Assembly (NCBI GenBank): GCA_036937835.1
Contig: CM072861.1
Span: 6,736,001-6,800,000, forward strand
DNA: 64,000 bases
DNA from: Pampus argenteus
Taxonomy: Eukaryota; Chordata; Actinopteri; Scombriformes; Stromateidae
Direction of reading: 5' to 3'
How positions within the stretch are numbered: the first letter of the stretch is position 1; the number at the start of each line of letters is the position of its first letter. The position numbers and the translations under genes are program-made. The notes beneath the pieces were generated by a model. It ran no database searches. It saw nothing but the letters and a program-made list of their open reading frames with translations, and was not told where the DNA came from. Positions 39,392-50,600 of this stretch are shown here, in pieces.

Positions 39392-41179
39392 CTGTAAACA
39401 CACACAAGCATAAACATCTGTATACACACACACGCGCATGCACAGTGACTACTGTAAGACTTACATTAGAATTTACAATTTTTTTAAAAATGTCTTCAAA
39501 AATGTACATTTTGCTAAAAAAACACAATGTTGTAATTCGAACAGGCAACAAGACAAATACCAAAACATACTGGCTCATGGTCTTTTGTGCCAACCACTGT
39601 AACAGGAAACAACCACTTAAGGATAGTTTTCCATTCAATCAACTTTTGTCAGCAAAGCAAAGGAAACAGTCAAACAGTCGCTACATACGGTGTTGTAAAG
39701 ATAAAATTCTTGCCGTGGTCCATTGTTTAATGTGTGTTGTAAAGAACAAGTGTCATAAAACATCATGTTTTTAACATGTGACCACACGGCCCTCCCATCC
39801 ACAACCCCAAAGCAGCCTTCTGTGTCTGATGACATTTATAAAGGGGAAAGACGGGAGGAAGAACAACAGAAAGGCATGAAAGACAAGATAAAGAATACAG
39901 CATTAAAACAGGTAGAGAAACAATTATCCATCATACCTCATTACGATTTACCCATAACATTGTTTTAAGAGCAGGGTGGTGATCCCTGTAGTCTGATAGG
40001 ATCAAAGTCCGGTGGAACAGATCAGCCAGTAAGCCTGACACTCCCCATGTACAGCACACTGCCTCCTGACATGACAACGAGCTCCTAACAGGTCAAACAG
40101 GGTGACCACATCAAACACTAAATATCACCCCTTACTAGTAAACATCTAGATTATTACTGTGTTGTATTCATTCTCACTACTGTTCTATTTCTGTCGTTTA
40201 TTGTGTTGCTAGTGTTCTGCGCTGTGAAGGAGCTGAAAAGTGAGATTTTTACTCTCTTATATGTTTATAATGTGATGTAACAATAAAAGGGATCTTGAAT
40301 GTCTAGTATAAACCATAAGACTGAAACTTCCAGCTGCATCCGGCCTGCCGCTCAGTGACACGCTGCACACTTACATGCTGACTGCAGTGCAATTTAACTC
40401 CATAATCAACAAGTTTGGCAGATGATAAACACATTAATAAGTCTGTAATTAAGTCTTATGGCTAAGCCATTAACTCAATATAAACTAGTTATATGTTGAA
40501 ATCTTTTTACATTTACTATTCTTGCAAAAGAAAAAAGGAGGTAAAAAAAACCAACAACCAGCTGTAAAATTTAAAAAACAAAAAACAAAAAAACTTCTAC
40601 AGTGTAAAATTAATTGAAACATTTAATATTCAAATTATCTGCATGATAGGTTTCAGGGCAACAAATTTCATATGAGAAGTGTCAACAAAGCCCATGTCTT
40701 GGTTGCAAAACGAGATAAATAACGTGTAATACAGTTAAAATAAATAACATTTCACTAACAGTCCTTTGATTTACAACCACATGTACGCAGCCCTGAACAC
40801 AACACGAACACCCTTCACAAGCCAGTCCATTACACTGCTGCTCATATCCCAAATTATAGCTAATGCGAAAATACTGGTCAAATTGTAGCCATGTTGCCTC
40901 TGATACACAGTGTCACTGGCAGGTTTGTTTGGGAGGAAAGTTTACATTTGGCAACGAAGGGTCGAGTCACAAAGTTAACCGCGGCGTTGTTTGTCTACTG
41001 CCAAAGACAAGCAAGACAAAAGTGAAAATAAATGTCATTCCTAGTCAACAAAACCGGAGAAAAACTGCAGTATTACTTTCACTTACACCGCGAGCTACAG
41101 AGTCGTCATGTCGTCCTGTAGGAAGTCTGTGTGGTGTAAGAGCAAGTCAACAGCGATAATATGCGGAAACAATGTTACC

Positions 41180-41560
41180 TGTTCAGTTTGGACGGCCTGT
41201 CGCTTCACAGCCCTGCTGCCAGATTAAACGCAGCCTGAAGTTGGACAACTTAAATTATTCTGTGGTCTTAAGTACAAAAAAATGAAAAAGTGTGGCCGTC
41301 GCTTATTTCTGTTTCTGTCCAGACCGAAAGCAAAACAAGGCTGCTTCGGGAAGTGGGGGCTGGAGCTGGAAATCCCCCTCCTGCTCTTGTGCTCTCTTGC
41401 TCCTGTCGAGCTCGAGCAGCGTCGCGGAAGTCTCTTTGGCCGCGTGCGCGCTCCCCTAGAAATGACAGACACGAAGAGTTCTCACTCTCCTCTTAATTCA
41501 TGGTACCACAACAAATCTAAACAAGCGGCTTCGCGTCTCTCAGCAAAGTGAAAAAAGTTG
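41180..41560 (-). promoter_or_regulatory. irf2: irf2 first (non-coding) exon and CpG-rich promoter
   Basis: A splice donor (AACTGAACAG before GTAACATT, exon end 41179) lies 1.8 kb upstream of the irf2 start-codon exon and is a candidate end of a non-coding exon 1. A second possible donor (GTGTAAGTG) lies near 41094. The sequence behind it, about 41290-41470, is much richer in GC and CpG than its surroundings, including a run with GTCGCGGAAG and GCGTGCGCGC. This is what a CpG-island promoter would look like. No transcript evidence is visible, so the start site is inferred. The duplicated irf2 copy loses homology at 41219, so this CpG-rich part is not shared with it. Confidence 0.5.
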
Positions 41561-41577
41561 TTAGTATTAGCTTCAAT

Positions 41578-41692
41578 GTATTATTATTATTATTATTATG
41601 CAATAATAATAATAATTATTATTATTATTATTACATAAAATATTATTATTATTATTGTTATTATTATGTAATTATAATAATAATAATACATT
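41578..41692. repeat. AT-only (ATT)n/(AAT)n palindrome
   Basis: Runs of TTA/ATT switch strand to AAT and back several times within about 115 bases, forming multiple inverted repeats. It lies directly upstream of the irf2 CpG-rich promoter. Confidence 0.9.
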
Positions 41693-41693
41693 G

Positions 41694-43800
41694 ATTATAT
41701 ATTAATAATGCATTATTATTGTATCTTAAATTACTATCTATTTTTTGAAAGATCACAAATGGATTATCTATGTGTTTGAATGTAATGATAACAAATGAGA
41801 GTCTGGTTGGGCAGCTTAATTGTAGTTGCCTCCATTCCAACATTTAGTCCGCATGATATGAAGTACAAAGTACTGCCATCAGCCCATATTAACATGTTCG
41901 TTGTGAGTAATCGCAGTGTGAGCCAGACTCCTGATAATGTACGTTTAATTGCAGAATTGCTTCAGAAACATAGACGATCTTTGAGCTCGATTTCATTTTC
42001 ACTTCCTCTGTAAGTCATAACCCCATCCAGCCTTTCTGCGCGCGCGCTGCTGGAAACGAAACTTACAGTTTGCACCAGCGTGCGTGTGCGTGCGTGCGTG
42101 TGTGTGTGTGTTTGTGATTAATCCCCACCTGCAGGTATTTGAAAAGGTCAAATGTTCTTTTTATTTGCCTAGACTGAATCTGTATGCATAGAGGAGTGCA
42201 GTTTATATTGACCTGAAGAGAAGTTCACAAATGTAGCGTATAAAAACACAGGGTTGTAGTTTTATTATCATATGTTGTATATGGTTAATATATGCAGTTG
42301 TTTCATATTTGTAAATTATATTATTGGCAATATATAAAAGACTCACTGAGTATGTAAAAATTTGTATCCTAACTAATAATGTGGATAACTTTATTTCCCT
42401 TTAAAAAATAAACACACATTAATGCATGAATAGCAGCAAACTGAATTTAGAGATGCCATGATCATATGAAATTCTGGCTTTTTCTTTCTGTTTATTCCAG
42501 AAGAGAAAAAATGGGATGCACTGGTATTTACTATGTGCAAACAATCTCCACTAAAGACGCATAAACAGTGTCAACAGGCAGTTTTGAACAGTCACACTAG
42601 ACCAGTAGAGATCAGAGTCAGGCTAAAGTCTGCTGACACACCCACACACTGCAGCTGAGACTGGGGAGGGGTGTAATAACCGAATAGAGAAAGTTTATAA
42701 TTAAACAGCAAGACTATGTATAGGGTATCATGTATACTATATGTCATCAGGTGGCACAGACTGGTTTAACCCTTCATTATTTAAACAACTAACACACTGA
42801 GACAAGAGTGACAGCTGGAAACAAACCAATTGACTAAACAGATGAATAGAAGATCAACAGAATCCATGGGAAAGTGGCTTATGATGTGATCAATGTGCAT
42901 CAAGGGTTAAATTCTGCCACAATTTCTGTTCCTGGAATAAGTGTGTCTGGACTGCTGATTCATTGAAGGCATGCGTCTCTAGCTTCCTCTAGTGGTTGCG
43001 TGTTTGCTTTTGCAAGTCTTTACAAGCCTTATTGTTATTCCTTCCTGGGGGAAAAAAAATCCAAACCAAAGCATGACAGGCTTGTTAGGTTTGTTAGTCT
43101 TGTTGTAGGAATAAAGAATGACATTTGTGCGCTGAAATGTTCTGCCCCAGGTACACAGAGCACGAGGAAATTATAACCAGAAAATACAATTCCTGATCTT
43201 AGACTCACGCCATGTCATTTCCCCCTTTAAACACATTCTGGTATTGATCCAATAATAAATAATATTTTATTAATTTATTAATTAATAATTTAATTTATTA
43301 ATTAATATTTTTTATATTTAAACCTACCACCTCCTAAAATGCAGTTCTTTTTTTGCTTTCATGTGACAGCCTGGTTATGAACTCTGAACTGTAATAATGT
43401 ATAAGAACCCCACAATCACTGTGATCTTTTTATGCATTTAATGTGTAAACTAACTGTTCATCTTATACAGTAGACTTTTATGTAGCAAAAATGATCAAAG
43501 TTTATATTTTTAAGCCCTTTTTGAAGGATTTATGATGACATTCCTAAAAAAAGCTAAAAATATTCCAGCATGTAAAAAGGTGTGTGATCACTGCAGCAAC
43601 CTTATTAAAAACATTTAGAAATGATCCTAATACTCTGATATTTGTTTTCTGTCCACAGAACGTGGTTCAGATGTTCCTGAGAGACCCAACAACATTCTTA
43701 CAAACTGCACTGATCCGTTTCCTTATGTCCTTAAGCTGATGGTGCATTTGGGTTCTCCTATCAGTTTCTTATAGGCAAGTCTGAGGACAGTTAAAGCAGA
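41694..43800. other. Spacer between irf2 promoter and the casp3 exon copy
   Basis: 41694-43220 has no counterpart in unit B and no gene. It includes a GCGTGCGTGCGT/GT tract near 42080-42110 and an AT-rich palindromic stretch (AATTTATTAATTAATAATTT) at 43255-43320. From about 43225 onward it matches the casp3 3' region at 46973-47640. Confidence 0.65.
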
Positions 43801-43814
43801 GCCCTGAGGAGAAA

Positions 43815-44006
43815 TCAGACTGGTTTAGGAAAGTAAGTCTTTGGTCAACATGGAGACGATACAGGGGATCTGCTTCTTGCTGCTAAATCCAGGTAGGTTG
43901 GAGTTGGACTCAAAGTGTACCGCCACCTTATGGTTGACTCAGGTCATGATCTGCATCACTTCCACCTCTCCAATGTAACGCTGCAACATCTCACACGAGT
44001 AGTAGC
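43815..44006 (-). pseudogene. Duplicated last exon of casp3, decayed
   Basis: This matches the last coding exon of casp3 at 47646-47881 (236 nt) but is 192 nt long. Three lesions are visible: a 42-nt in-frame deletion just after the SW of YYSW (14 residues lost), CGA changed to TGA at 43941-43939 (the arginine of ILTRVNRK-type sequence becomes a stop), and a 2-nt deletion near 43834 that shifts the final residues. Several substitutions cluster in the middle of the exon. The splice acceptor (TTGTCCACCAG, exon start 44006) and part of the upstream intron are intact. The ACRG active-site exon and all earlier casp3 exons are absent, so it cannot encode a caspase. It sits directly 3' of the truncated irf2 copy on the same strand and could serve as that copy's terminal exon. 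Confidence 0.9.
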
Positions 44007-44360
44007 CTGGTGGACAAGTTACAGTGTTATAAATCCATATACAGAGGATCAGTCTGATTATGTAGCTGCATATTAGTGTTGTATTAAAATCTAGATATCT
44101 GACAATAATCCATGATTGCATGATTGATGCAACAACAACTCTATGTAAAATAAAATGTCCCCGTTATGCCTGTCATGTCACTGAAAAGTAATAATATGTT
44201 TTCTATACGTAATGAAAGTGTCATGTCAGGTGTGACGACACTTGATATTTTTGTGTTCTGTGACACACACACACACACATACACACACACGCGCACACAC
44301 ACACCACTATTCTTAACGTACTAGTGTTGTGGCTTTCATGTGTGAAAAGGGTTTATCTAC

Positions 44361-45448
44361 CTCTTTATTTCCTTTAGGTCTCCCCTCCTTGTCTGTCTTC
44401 TTCTTTCCTAAATGGACATACAGACAGAGAGAAACACTTTTAAGAAACTGATTTAAAAGCCACTGTAGATTAAAAAAAAGTATATAGTATAGAAAATAAA
44501 GCAGATGACGAGGAGCAGCAGCAGCACTCACCTTTCTTCATATTTCTCTCTGAAGAGGAGAGCATCTTATACACTCGGAAGGCATTGGTTCCCTTTTTGA
44601 TGCTTTTGTCCTTCACCTCCTCGATGTCTGGCAGGCTGTTCATGGCACAGCGGAAATTAGCTTTCCACGTCTTTGGATCTGGACGGTCTACGCCTGGCTG
44701 GTACTTCCCTACACATTCATGGAAACAAGACAACAGAAATGCTGTTATTTCTTCATACGGTACACTCAACCCGCTCATGACTCTGTATTACCAGCGCGTG
44801 ATTAATCTGTGCCAGTACACAAAATCATCATCGTTGTCATTTTCAGGACACTTTATCAGCACTTAAGGACAGCCTTCTGCCAGTAAGTGAGCGGATGCTG
44901 GAAAAAGTTCTCTTACTGTTTTTCTCTACTCATTCGGCAAAAGTTGTGGGATTTCTACTGCTATTCCTCCAGAAACAAAACATGTCTCTCACCTACAAGT
45001 GTTTCACAAATCAAATGTTTTTTGGATTCGAGACAGAGAACGTGACGTTGTGTCTAGTAGGCATGAACATGAAACTCGCTGAAAAGCAGAACCAGTGAGT
45101 GGGAGTTTGGTTTGTGTGTTACCAGTATGTATGGCCCATCTCATGAAGAGCGGAGCATCTTTCTCCAGGTCCCAGCCGTGACGAGCAGCGTGCATCCATG
45201 GGATCTGGAAGATTCTCTTTTCCTAGAGACATTTGTTGTCATTAATGCATGTGTTTATGCATCTTTCAACCCACTTTTTTCACAAAATATATTTTACAAA
45301 TGTGTATAATCAGGCATTTATCGTAATGTGTGAGCGCATATGCATGTGTACTTACTTTGTTCACCCATTTGAGCCCTGGTATCTGACAGGAGTCGATCTG
45401 TTCCTCCAGCCACGGCCGCATTCTCATTCTTTCTACCGGCATTGTGGC
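44361..45448 (-). CDS. Partial irf2 duplicate: DNA-binding-domain exons only
   Basis: Tandem copy of irf2 coding exons 1-4: 45442-45356, 45222-45123, 44708-44532 and 44407-44361. Against the parent exons I find one difference in 411 coding bases, a synonymous CGA/AGA in codon 5, so residues 1-137 are identical in protein. All splice sites are present; the exon-3 donor is GTGAGT instead of GTAAGT. The exons for the regulatory C-terminal half of IRF2 are missing, because the duplicated block ends at 44129 and runs into the copied casp3 exon. Possible ends are read-through of the last donor (15 more residues, then TAA) or splicing to the casp3 exon at 44006. Splicing from the 44532 donor is in phase (phase 1 to phase 1) and gives about 143 aa. 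Introns are shortened relative to the parent by deletions, or the parent gained insertions. Whether it is expressed cannot be told from sequence. Confidence 0.85.
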
Positions 45449-46377
45449 CTGTAAACACACACAAGCATAAACATCTGTATACACACATTCAAAAATGTAC
45501 ATTTTGATTAAAAAAAAAAAAAAAAGGTTGTAATTCGAACAGGCAACAAGACAAATACCACTTAAGGATAGTTTTCCATTCAATCAACTTTTGCCAATCT
45601 AGTTTGGCAGATGATAAACACATTAATAAGTCTGTAATTAAGTCTTATGGCTAAGCCATTAACTCAATATAAACTAGTTATATGTTGAAATCTTTTTACA
45701 TTTACTATCCTTGCAAAAGAAAAAAGGAGGTAAAAAAAACAGCTGTAAAATTAAAAAATAAATAAATAAATAAAACTTCTACAGTGTAAAATGAATTGAA
45801 ACATTTAATATTCATCTAAATATTTACCTGTCAATGTATTTTTAAACGACAAATGACATACAAATTTCATATGAGAAGTGTCAACAAAGCCCATGTCTAG
45901 GTTGCAAAACGAGATAAATAACGTGTAATACACTTTAAATAAATAACATTTCACTAACAGTCCTTTGATTTACAACCACATGTACGCAGCCCTGAACACA
46001 ACACGAACACCCTTCACAAGCCAGTCCATTACACTGCTGCTCGTATCCCAAATTATAGCTAATGCGAAAATACTGGTCAAATTGTAGCCATGTTGCCTCT
46101 GATACACAGTGTCACTGGCAGGTTTGTTTGGGAGGAAAGTTTACATTTGGCAACGACGGGTCGAGTCACAAAGTTAACCGCGGCGTTGTTTGTCTACTGC
46201 CAAAGACAAGCAAGACAAAAGTGAAAATAAATGTCATTCCTAGTCAACAGAACCGGAGAAAAACTGCAGTATTACTTTCACTTACACCGCGAGCTACAGA
46301 GTCGTCATGTCGTCCTGTAGGAAGTCTGTGTGGTGTAAGAGCAAGTCAACAGCGATAATATGCGGAAACAATGTTAC

Positions 46378-46418
46378 CTGTTCAGTTTGGACGGCCTGTC
46401 GCTTCACAGCCCTGCTGC
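46378..46418 (-). promoter_or_regulatory. Copied irf2 exon-1 region
   Basis: The non-coding exon 1 donor of irf2 (AACTGAACAG before GTAACATT) is repeated here with its exon end at 46378. About 40 bases further upstream, at 46418 versus 41219 in the parent, similarity stops abruptly. The following sequence (46419-46600) is not CpG-rich like the parental promoter. The copy therefore keeps its exon 1 splice site but probably not the parental core promoter. Confidence 0.6.
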
Positions 46419-47180
46419 GCAGTGACATTGGTTTTATATTCGACATCATTTTCCGCTTTCTAACTGTAATACTGTCACGAAAACTGCATCAGTTGCCCCG
46501 AGAGACTAACATTTCACAGGCTTCATCAACTCACCACAATAAGCGAGCCTGTCCAATGACTAAGCGATACAGTTTAGGGACCGTCGCAAAAGTGCAACGT
46601 CCTTTTTTTCCCCAATTTTTAATAACTCGCTGGAAAATAAATAAACATAAAACCTTTTATTTTGTAATAGCTCTCGTTTTTTTTTTTTTGATTAAATGCA
46701 TAAGTAATCAGTGTGTATATCTCATATTCATATTTACAGCTTTTATTTTGTAATAACGCTCTTGTTTTTGTTCATCGTTGGGTTTTCTGAAAAAAGCTCT
46801 CCAAGTGTTTTGAATGGAATAAGTGATTATTTTGTACATTTAAGGCTTTTATTTATTTATTTATTTAATAACTCAGTTGTACTTGTACATTTCAGCACCA
46901 AACCACTTCTAATGTGTTAATGATTAGTGATTTTATTTGATTGATTTGCACATATTCATTAAAATATAAAACATGGTACTGATGCAATAATAAATAATAT
47001 TTTTTTTAAAAACCTACCAAACCTCTATGATTACCTCAAAATAAAAATAAATATTCCAGATAGTTTATTATCATTATTATTATTATTATTATTATTGTAT
47101 TGCATAGCTCAGTTTAAGTTGATTTTTACAAGTACATCACATGGCTTATAAGACCCCCCCACCCCCCCAAAAAATGCAGT
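46419..47180. other. Spacer between the irf2 copy and casp3
   Basis: This differs from the matching place in unit A. Two GCTTTTATTTTGTAATA-like phrases (about 46655 and 46739) repeat within it, and there are poly-T and TTTA runs, an (ATT)n array at 47072-47098 and a C-rich tract at 47154-47168. No gene is seen. Confidence 0.6.
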
Positions 47181-47182
47181 TC

Positions 47183-47188
47183 TTTATT
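47183..47188 (-). terminator. casp3: Candidate casp3 polyadenylation signal
   Basis: AATAAA on the minus strand about 460 bases past the casp3 stop codon, inside the conserved 3' region. In the duplicated unit the same spot (near 43350) reads TTTTTTT on the plus strand, so the hexamer is lost there. Other AATAAA matches exist nearby, so this choice is uncertain. Confidence 0.35.
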
Positions 47189-47645
47189 TGCTTTCATGTG
47201 ACAGCCTGGTTATGAACTCTGAACTGTAATAATGTATAAGAACACCACAATCACTGTGATCTTTTTATGCATTTAATGTGTAAACTGTTCATCTTATACA
47301 GTAGACTTTTATGTAGCAAAAATGATCAAAGTTTACATTTTTAAGCCCTTTTTGAAGGATTTATGATGACATTCCTAAAAAAAACTAAAAATATTACAGC
47401 ATGTAAAAAGGTGTGTGATCACTGCAGCAACCTTATTAAAAACATTTAGAAATGATCCTAATACTCTGATATTTGTTTTCTGTCCACAGAAAGTGGTTCA
47501 GATGTTCCTGAGAGACCCAACAACATTCTTACAAACTGCACTGATCCGTTTCCTTATGTCCTTAAGCTGATGGTGCATTTGGGTTCTCCTATCAGTTTCT
47601 TATAGGCAAGTCTGAGGACAGTTAAAGCAGAGCCCTGAGGAGAAA

Positions 47646-50600
47646 TCAGACTGGTTTAGGAAAGTAAAAGTCTTTGGTCAACATGGAGACGATACAGGGG
47701 ATCTGCTTCTTGCAGCTAAATCCAGGTAGGTTGGAGTTGGACTCAAAGTGTACCGCCACCTTACGGTTGACTCGGGTCATGATCTGCAACAGTTCCAGCT
47801 CTCCACTGTAACGCTGCAACATCTCACACAACGCCTGCATGAACCAGGAACCTTCGCACGTGTTCCTCCACGAGTAGTAGCCTGGTGGACAAGTTACAGC
47901 GTTATAAATCCATATACAGAGAATCAGGCTGATTATGTAGCTGCATATTAGTGCCGTATTAAAATCTAGATATCTGACAATAATCCATGACTTGATAAAT
48001 ATAACGATGGGCACTGTTCAAAAGGCATTTTTGACAGATTGTGATTCTGCTTATTTTTACTGTCAAAATACTATATGCCATACACAACAAGATCCATATT
48101 AATTTACATTAAAATAATAAAGCATTTGAAGGCCATAAAAAAAAGTGGACAAAAAGTATTTTCTACAGCTGCCATTACTAGTTACCTGGAGCGGTGGAAT
48201 AGGCGTACAAAAAGTCCGCCTCCACAGGAATCCTCTCTGATGTTTGCGCTGCTACGCTGTCGGTCTCAACAAACGCTCCGTCATCCAGCTCTGAACCACG
48301 GCACGCCTGCAACAGAACAAAATAAAAACAAAACGACTAAACTCACTGGTGGTTTATGGGAACAAAAAAACAGGAGACATTACTGTCCAGTGATTTGGGG
48401 AACTCACTAAAATGAAAACTTTACATAACAAAACATTTAAAAGGCACATACTGGGGAGTAGATGGCTTACGTTTCATATAGTTTTTTTTTAACCTTATTG
48501 TGTCCACAACCACATGTATAATTAACTCACCTGTATGAAGAAGAGTTTTGGTTTCCCCACCAGACTCCTGCAACCATATCCTTTAAAGGGTTTCGTCAGG
48601 TCTTCAAGCTTTTCAAAGCCATTGGTGCCATATATCACTCCTTCATCTCCGTGACTTAGCAACACGCACGCAAACGCTGCGTTTTTACTGTGGTCCTCTT
48701 TGGACACTGGAGGCACGAAAGGAAACGAGACAGGTTTGTTTACTAGTCTAGATCGCATGTTATTGTGAGGAGAGTGCAGATATCTAATGATGTTTCTGTC
48801 ATAAACTCTGCCATTAATATTAAGAGAATAAAACATGTTTACCGCTTAACATCAGTCTTCTCATCTCCTCCACAGTCAGGTCATTGACCACTCTGGTTTT
48901 AAAGCCCAGAGCAGAGAAGGTTTTCATAGCAGAAGCAGCGTCGACGTCCGTCCCATTACGAGTGCTCATCCCTGGTGAGACGCACAAGTCAAAATGCAGA
49001 CGGTTTAATGTCAGCGTGACATGGTGCAACACAGATAAACACTGTGAAGGAAATAAAAACAGAGATGTGTGCACGGCTGGTGATTTTCTATTATTTTTAT
49101 ACTATTATGTTGTTACCATCTATGTTAAACATGGTCAAGGTTTCAAAAGTTGAACAGATGTAAAAATGCTCTCTGACAGTCAGGGCTTCAGTCCGATCTG
49201 AACACTTTGTTTGCACTGTTATTGGATTCAAACACGTATGGAAGTATTTGAGAAGTTTCCAGTAAAGAAGTAAAGAATCTTAGTACTATATAACCTCTGG
49301 AGCTGCTGGATGCCTTAATGAGGTTTTTTTGGAAAAGTGGAATATCAGTGGCTTGTGTATAAACTGATCTGTGACTGGACTAAGGATGGAATAATGATGG
49401 AAGGAGGGAGGAGGGAGGAAGTGAGGAGAAGGAAACTAGTTAGGAAGCCACGTAGTGTAAGTATTAGTAGTTCGGAGGGAAAGGTGATGCACAGGAAGCT
49501 TGTTAGAGGTGTTGTATATGGCATCCCAGAGGAGGAAAGGTTGGAGAGTTTGAGGACAGGTGGCAAAGTTATTGGCATTAAACGTGTGCAAACAAGAAGA
49601 CTTGATAGTCAGGTGTTGCCAGATAAAGTGACAGTGGGATACATGAGTTACAAAGTAAGAGCGTATGTCCCGCCACCTCTGAAATGCTTCAAATGCCAAA
49701 CAATATGGACATATGGCAGCAACGTGTAAAGAAAAAACTAAAGTGTGGAGGAGATGAAATGTGGTGCACATAGTGTGACCTGTGATGGTGAAAAAAGTGA
49801 CACATAAGTGAAACCTGTTTGAAGAATATAGATCGAGAGCAGGATGTAGAAATATGATGAATAGTGATGAATGTAGTAAGATAATAAAGAAACAGATTGA
49901 AGAATGATAAAGAAAATGAGGGAAGTAAAACAGGATAGGAGTGCGGGTATCCAGTACTGGGAAAAAGGTGGTGGCTGATTAAGATGGAGCAAAAGCAGAT
50001 ATGTTAGTTAACGCATTGGTTGGGGTTCATAGTTATGTCAGAAGAGAGGATGAGAAAAAGGAGAAAAAAAATTAAAAATAAAAGGTTGCTGGAAATGGAG
50101 GAAGAGAGAGATGGTGCAATTACCGCTTTCTTCACATATATAAATCATGACTAAGTGCTACAGGAAAAACATGTTGAGTCCTGCTGAGTGTGATGTAACA
50201 TTAGAGGTCTTCATTTCATTTGTATAACAAGGTTTGGCAGGAAGGAAGTTGGAAACAAGCAGCATCAGCATCAGACAGACAACTGGGCCCACAGAGCAGA
50301 GACTGTAGAGAGGCGGTTTAATGGAATATCAGGTTCGGTACACAAAAGGCAGTCAGCTCAGGCAAAGGTACAAAAAACAGGCGAAAGTCAAAAACCAACG
50401 ATAGCGATGATAGGCTAAAGTACTGGACGTTAGGCAACAAAGGGTCGAAGAACAAACCAGCATTCAAACACACTGGGAGGAACAGACTTATATACACACA
50501 AGGGAAGGAGCTAACAGGTGAAAATAAGTCATCAGGGAGAGTAAAGACAACTAGCATAAAGACAAACAGGAAGTGAAGGAAACCAAAACAATAAAACAGG

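Larger units (their letters stand above)
37660..47991. repeat. Tandem segmental duplication covering irf2 5' part to casp3 3' part
   Basis: Unit A is 37660-44114 and unit B is 44129-47991. Both contain, in order, part of irf2 intron 5, irf2 exons 5 to 1, intergenic DNA, the casp3 3' UTR and last exon, and part of casp3 intron 5. The units differ by large indels. Unit A has about 410 extra bases at about 38361-38770, about 750 extra at about 39660-40410, and a 2-kb spacer (41220-43220) where unit B has about 0.55 kb of unrelated sequence. Aligned parts differ by under 1% in irf2 exons and intron 3, and by about 3% in irf2 intron 2. At the junction (44114-44129) about 14 bases match neither parent. 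Confidence 0.9.

Noticed and set aside
40863..41159. Plus-strand 98-codon frame present in both duplication units (also 46062-46358)
   Set aside because: Its persistence follows from recent duplication of intron 1 and exon 1. It has no known motif, and its far end overlaps the irf2 exon 1 donor region on the other strand.
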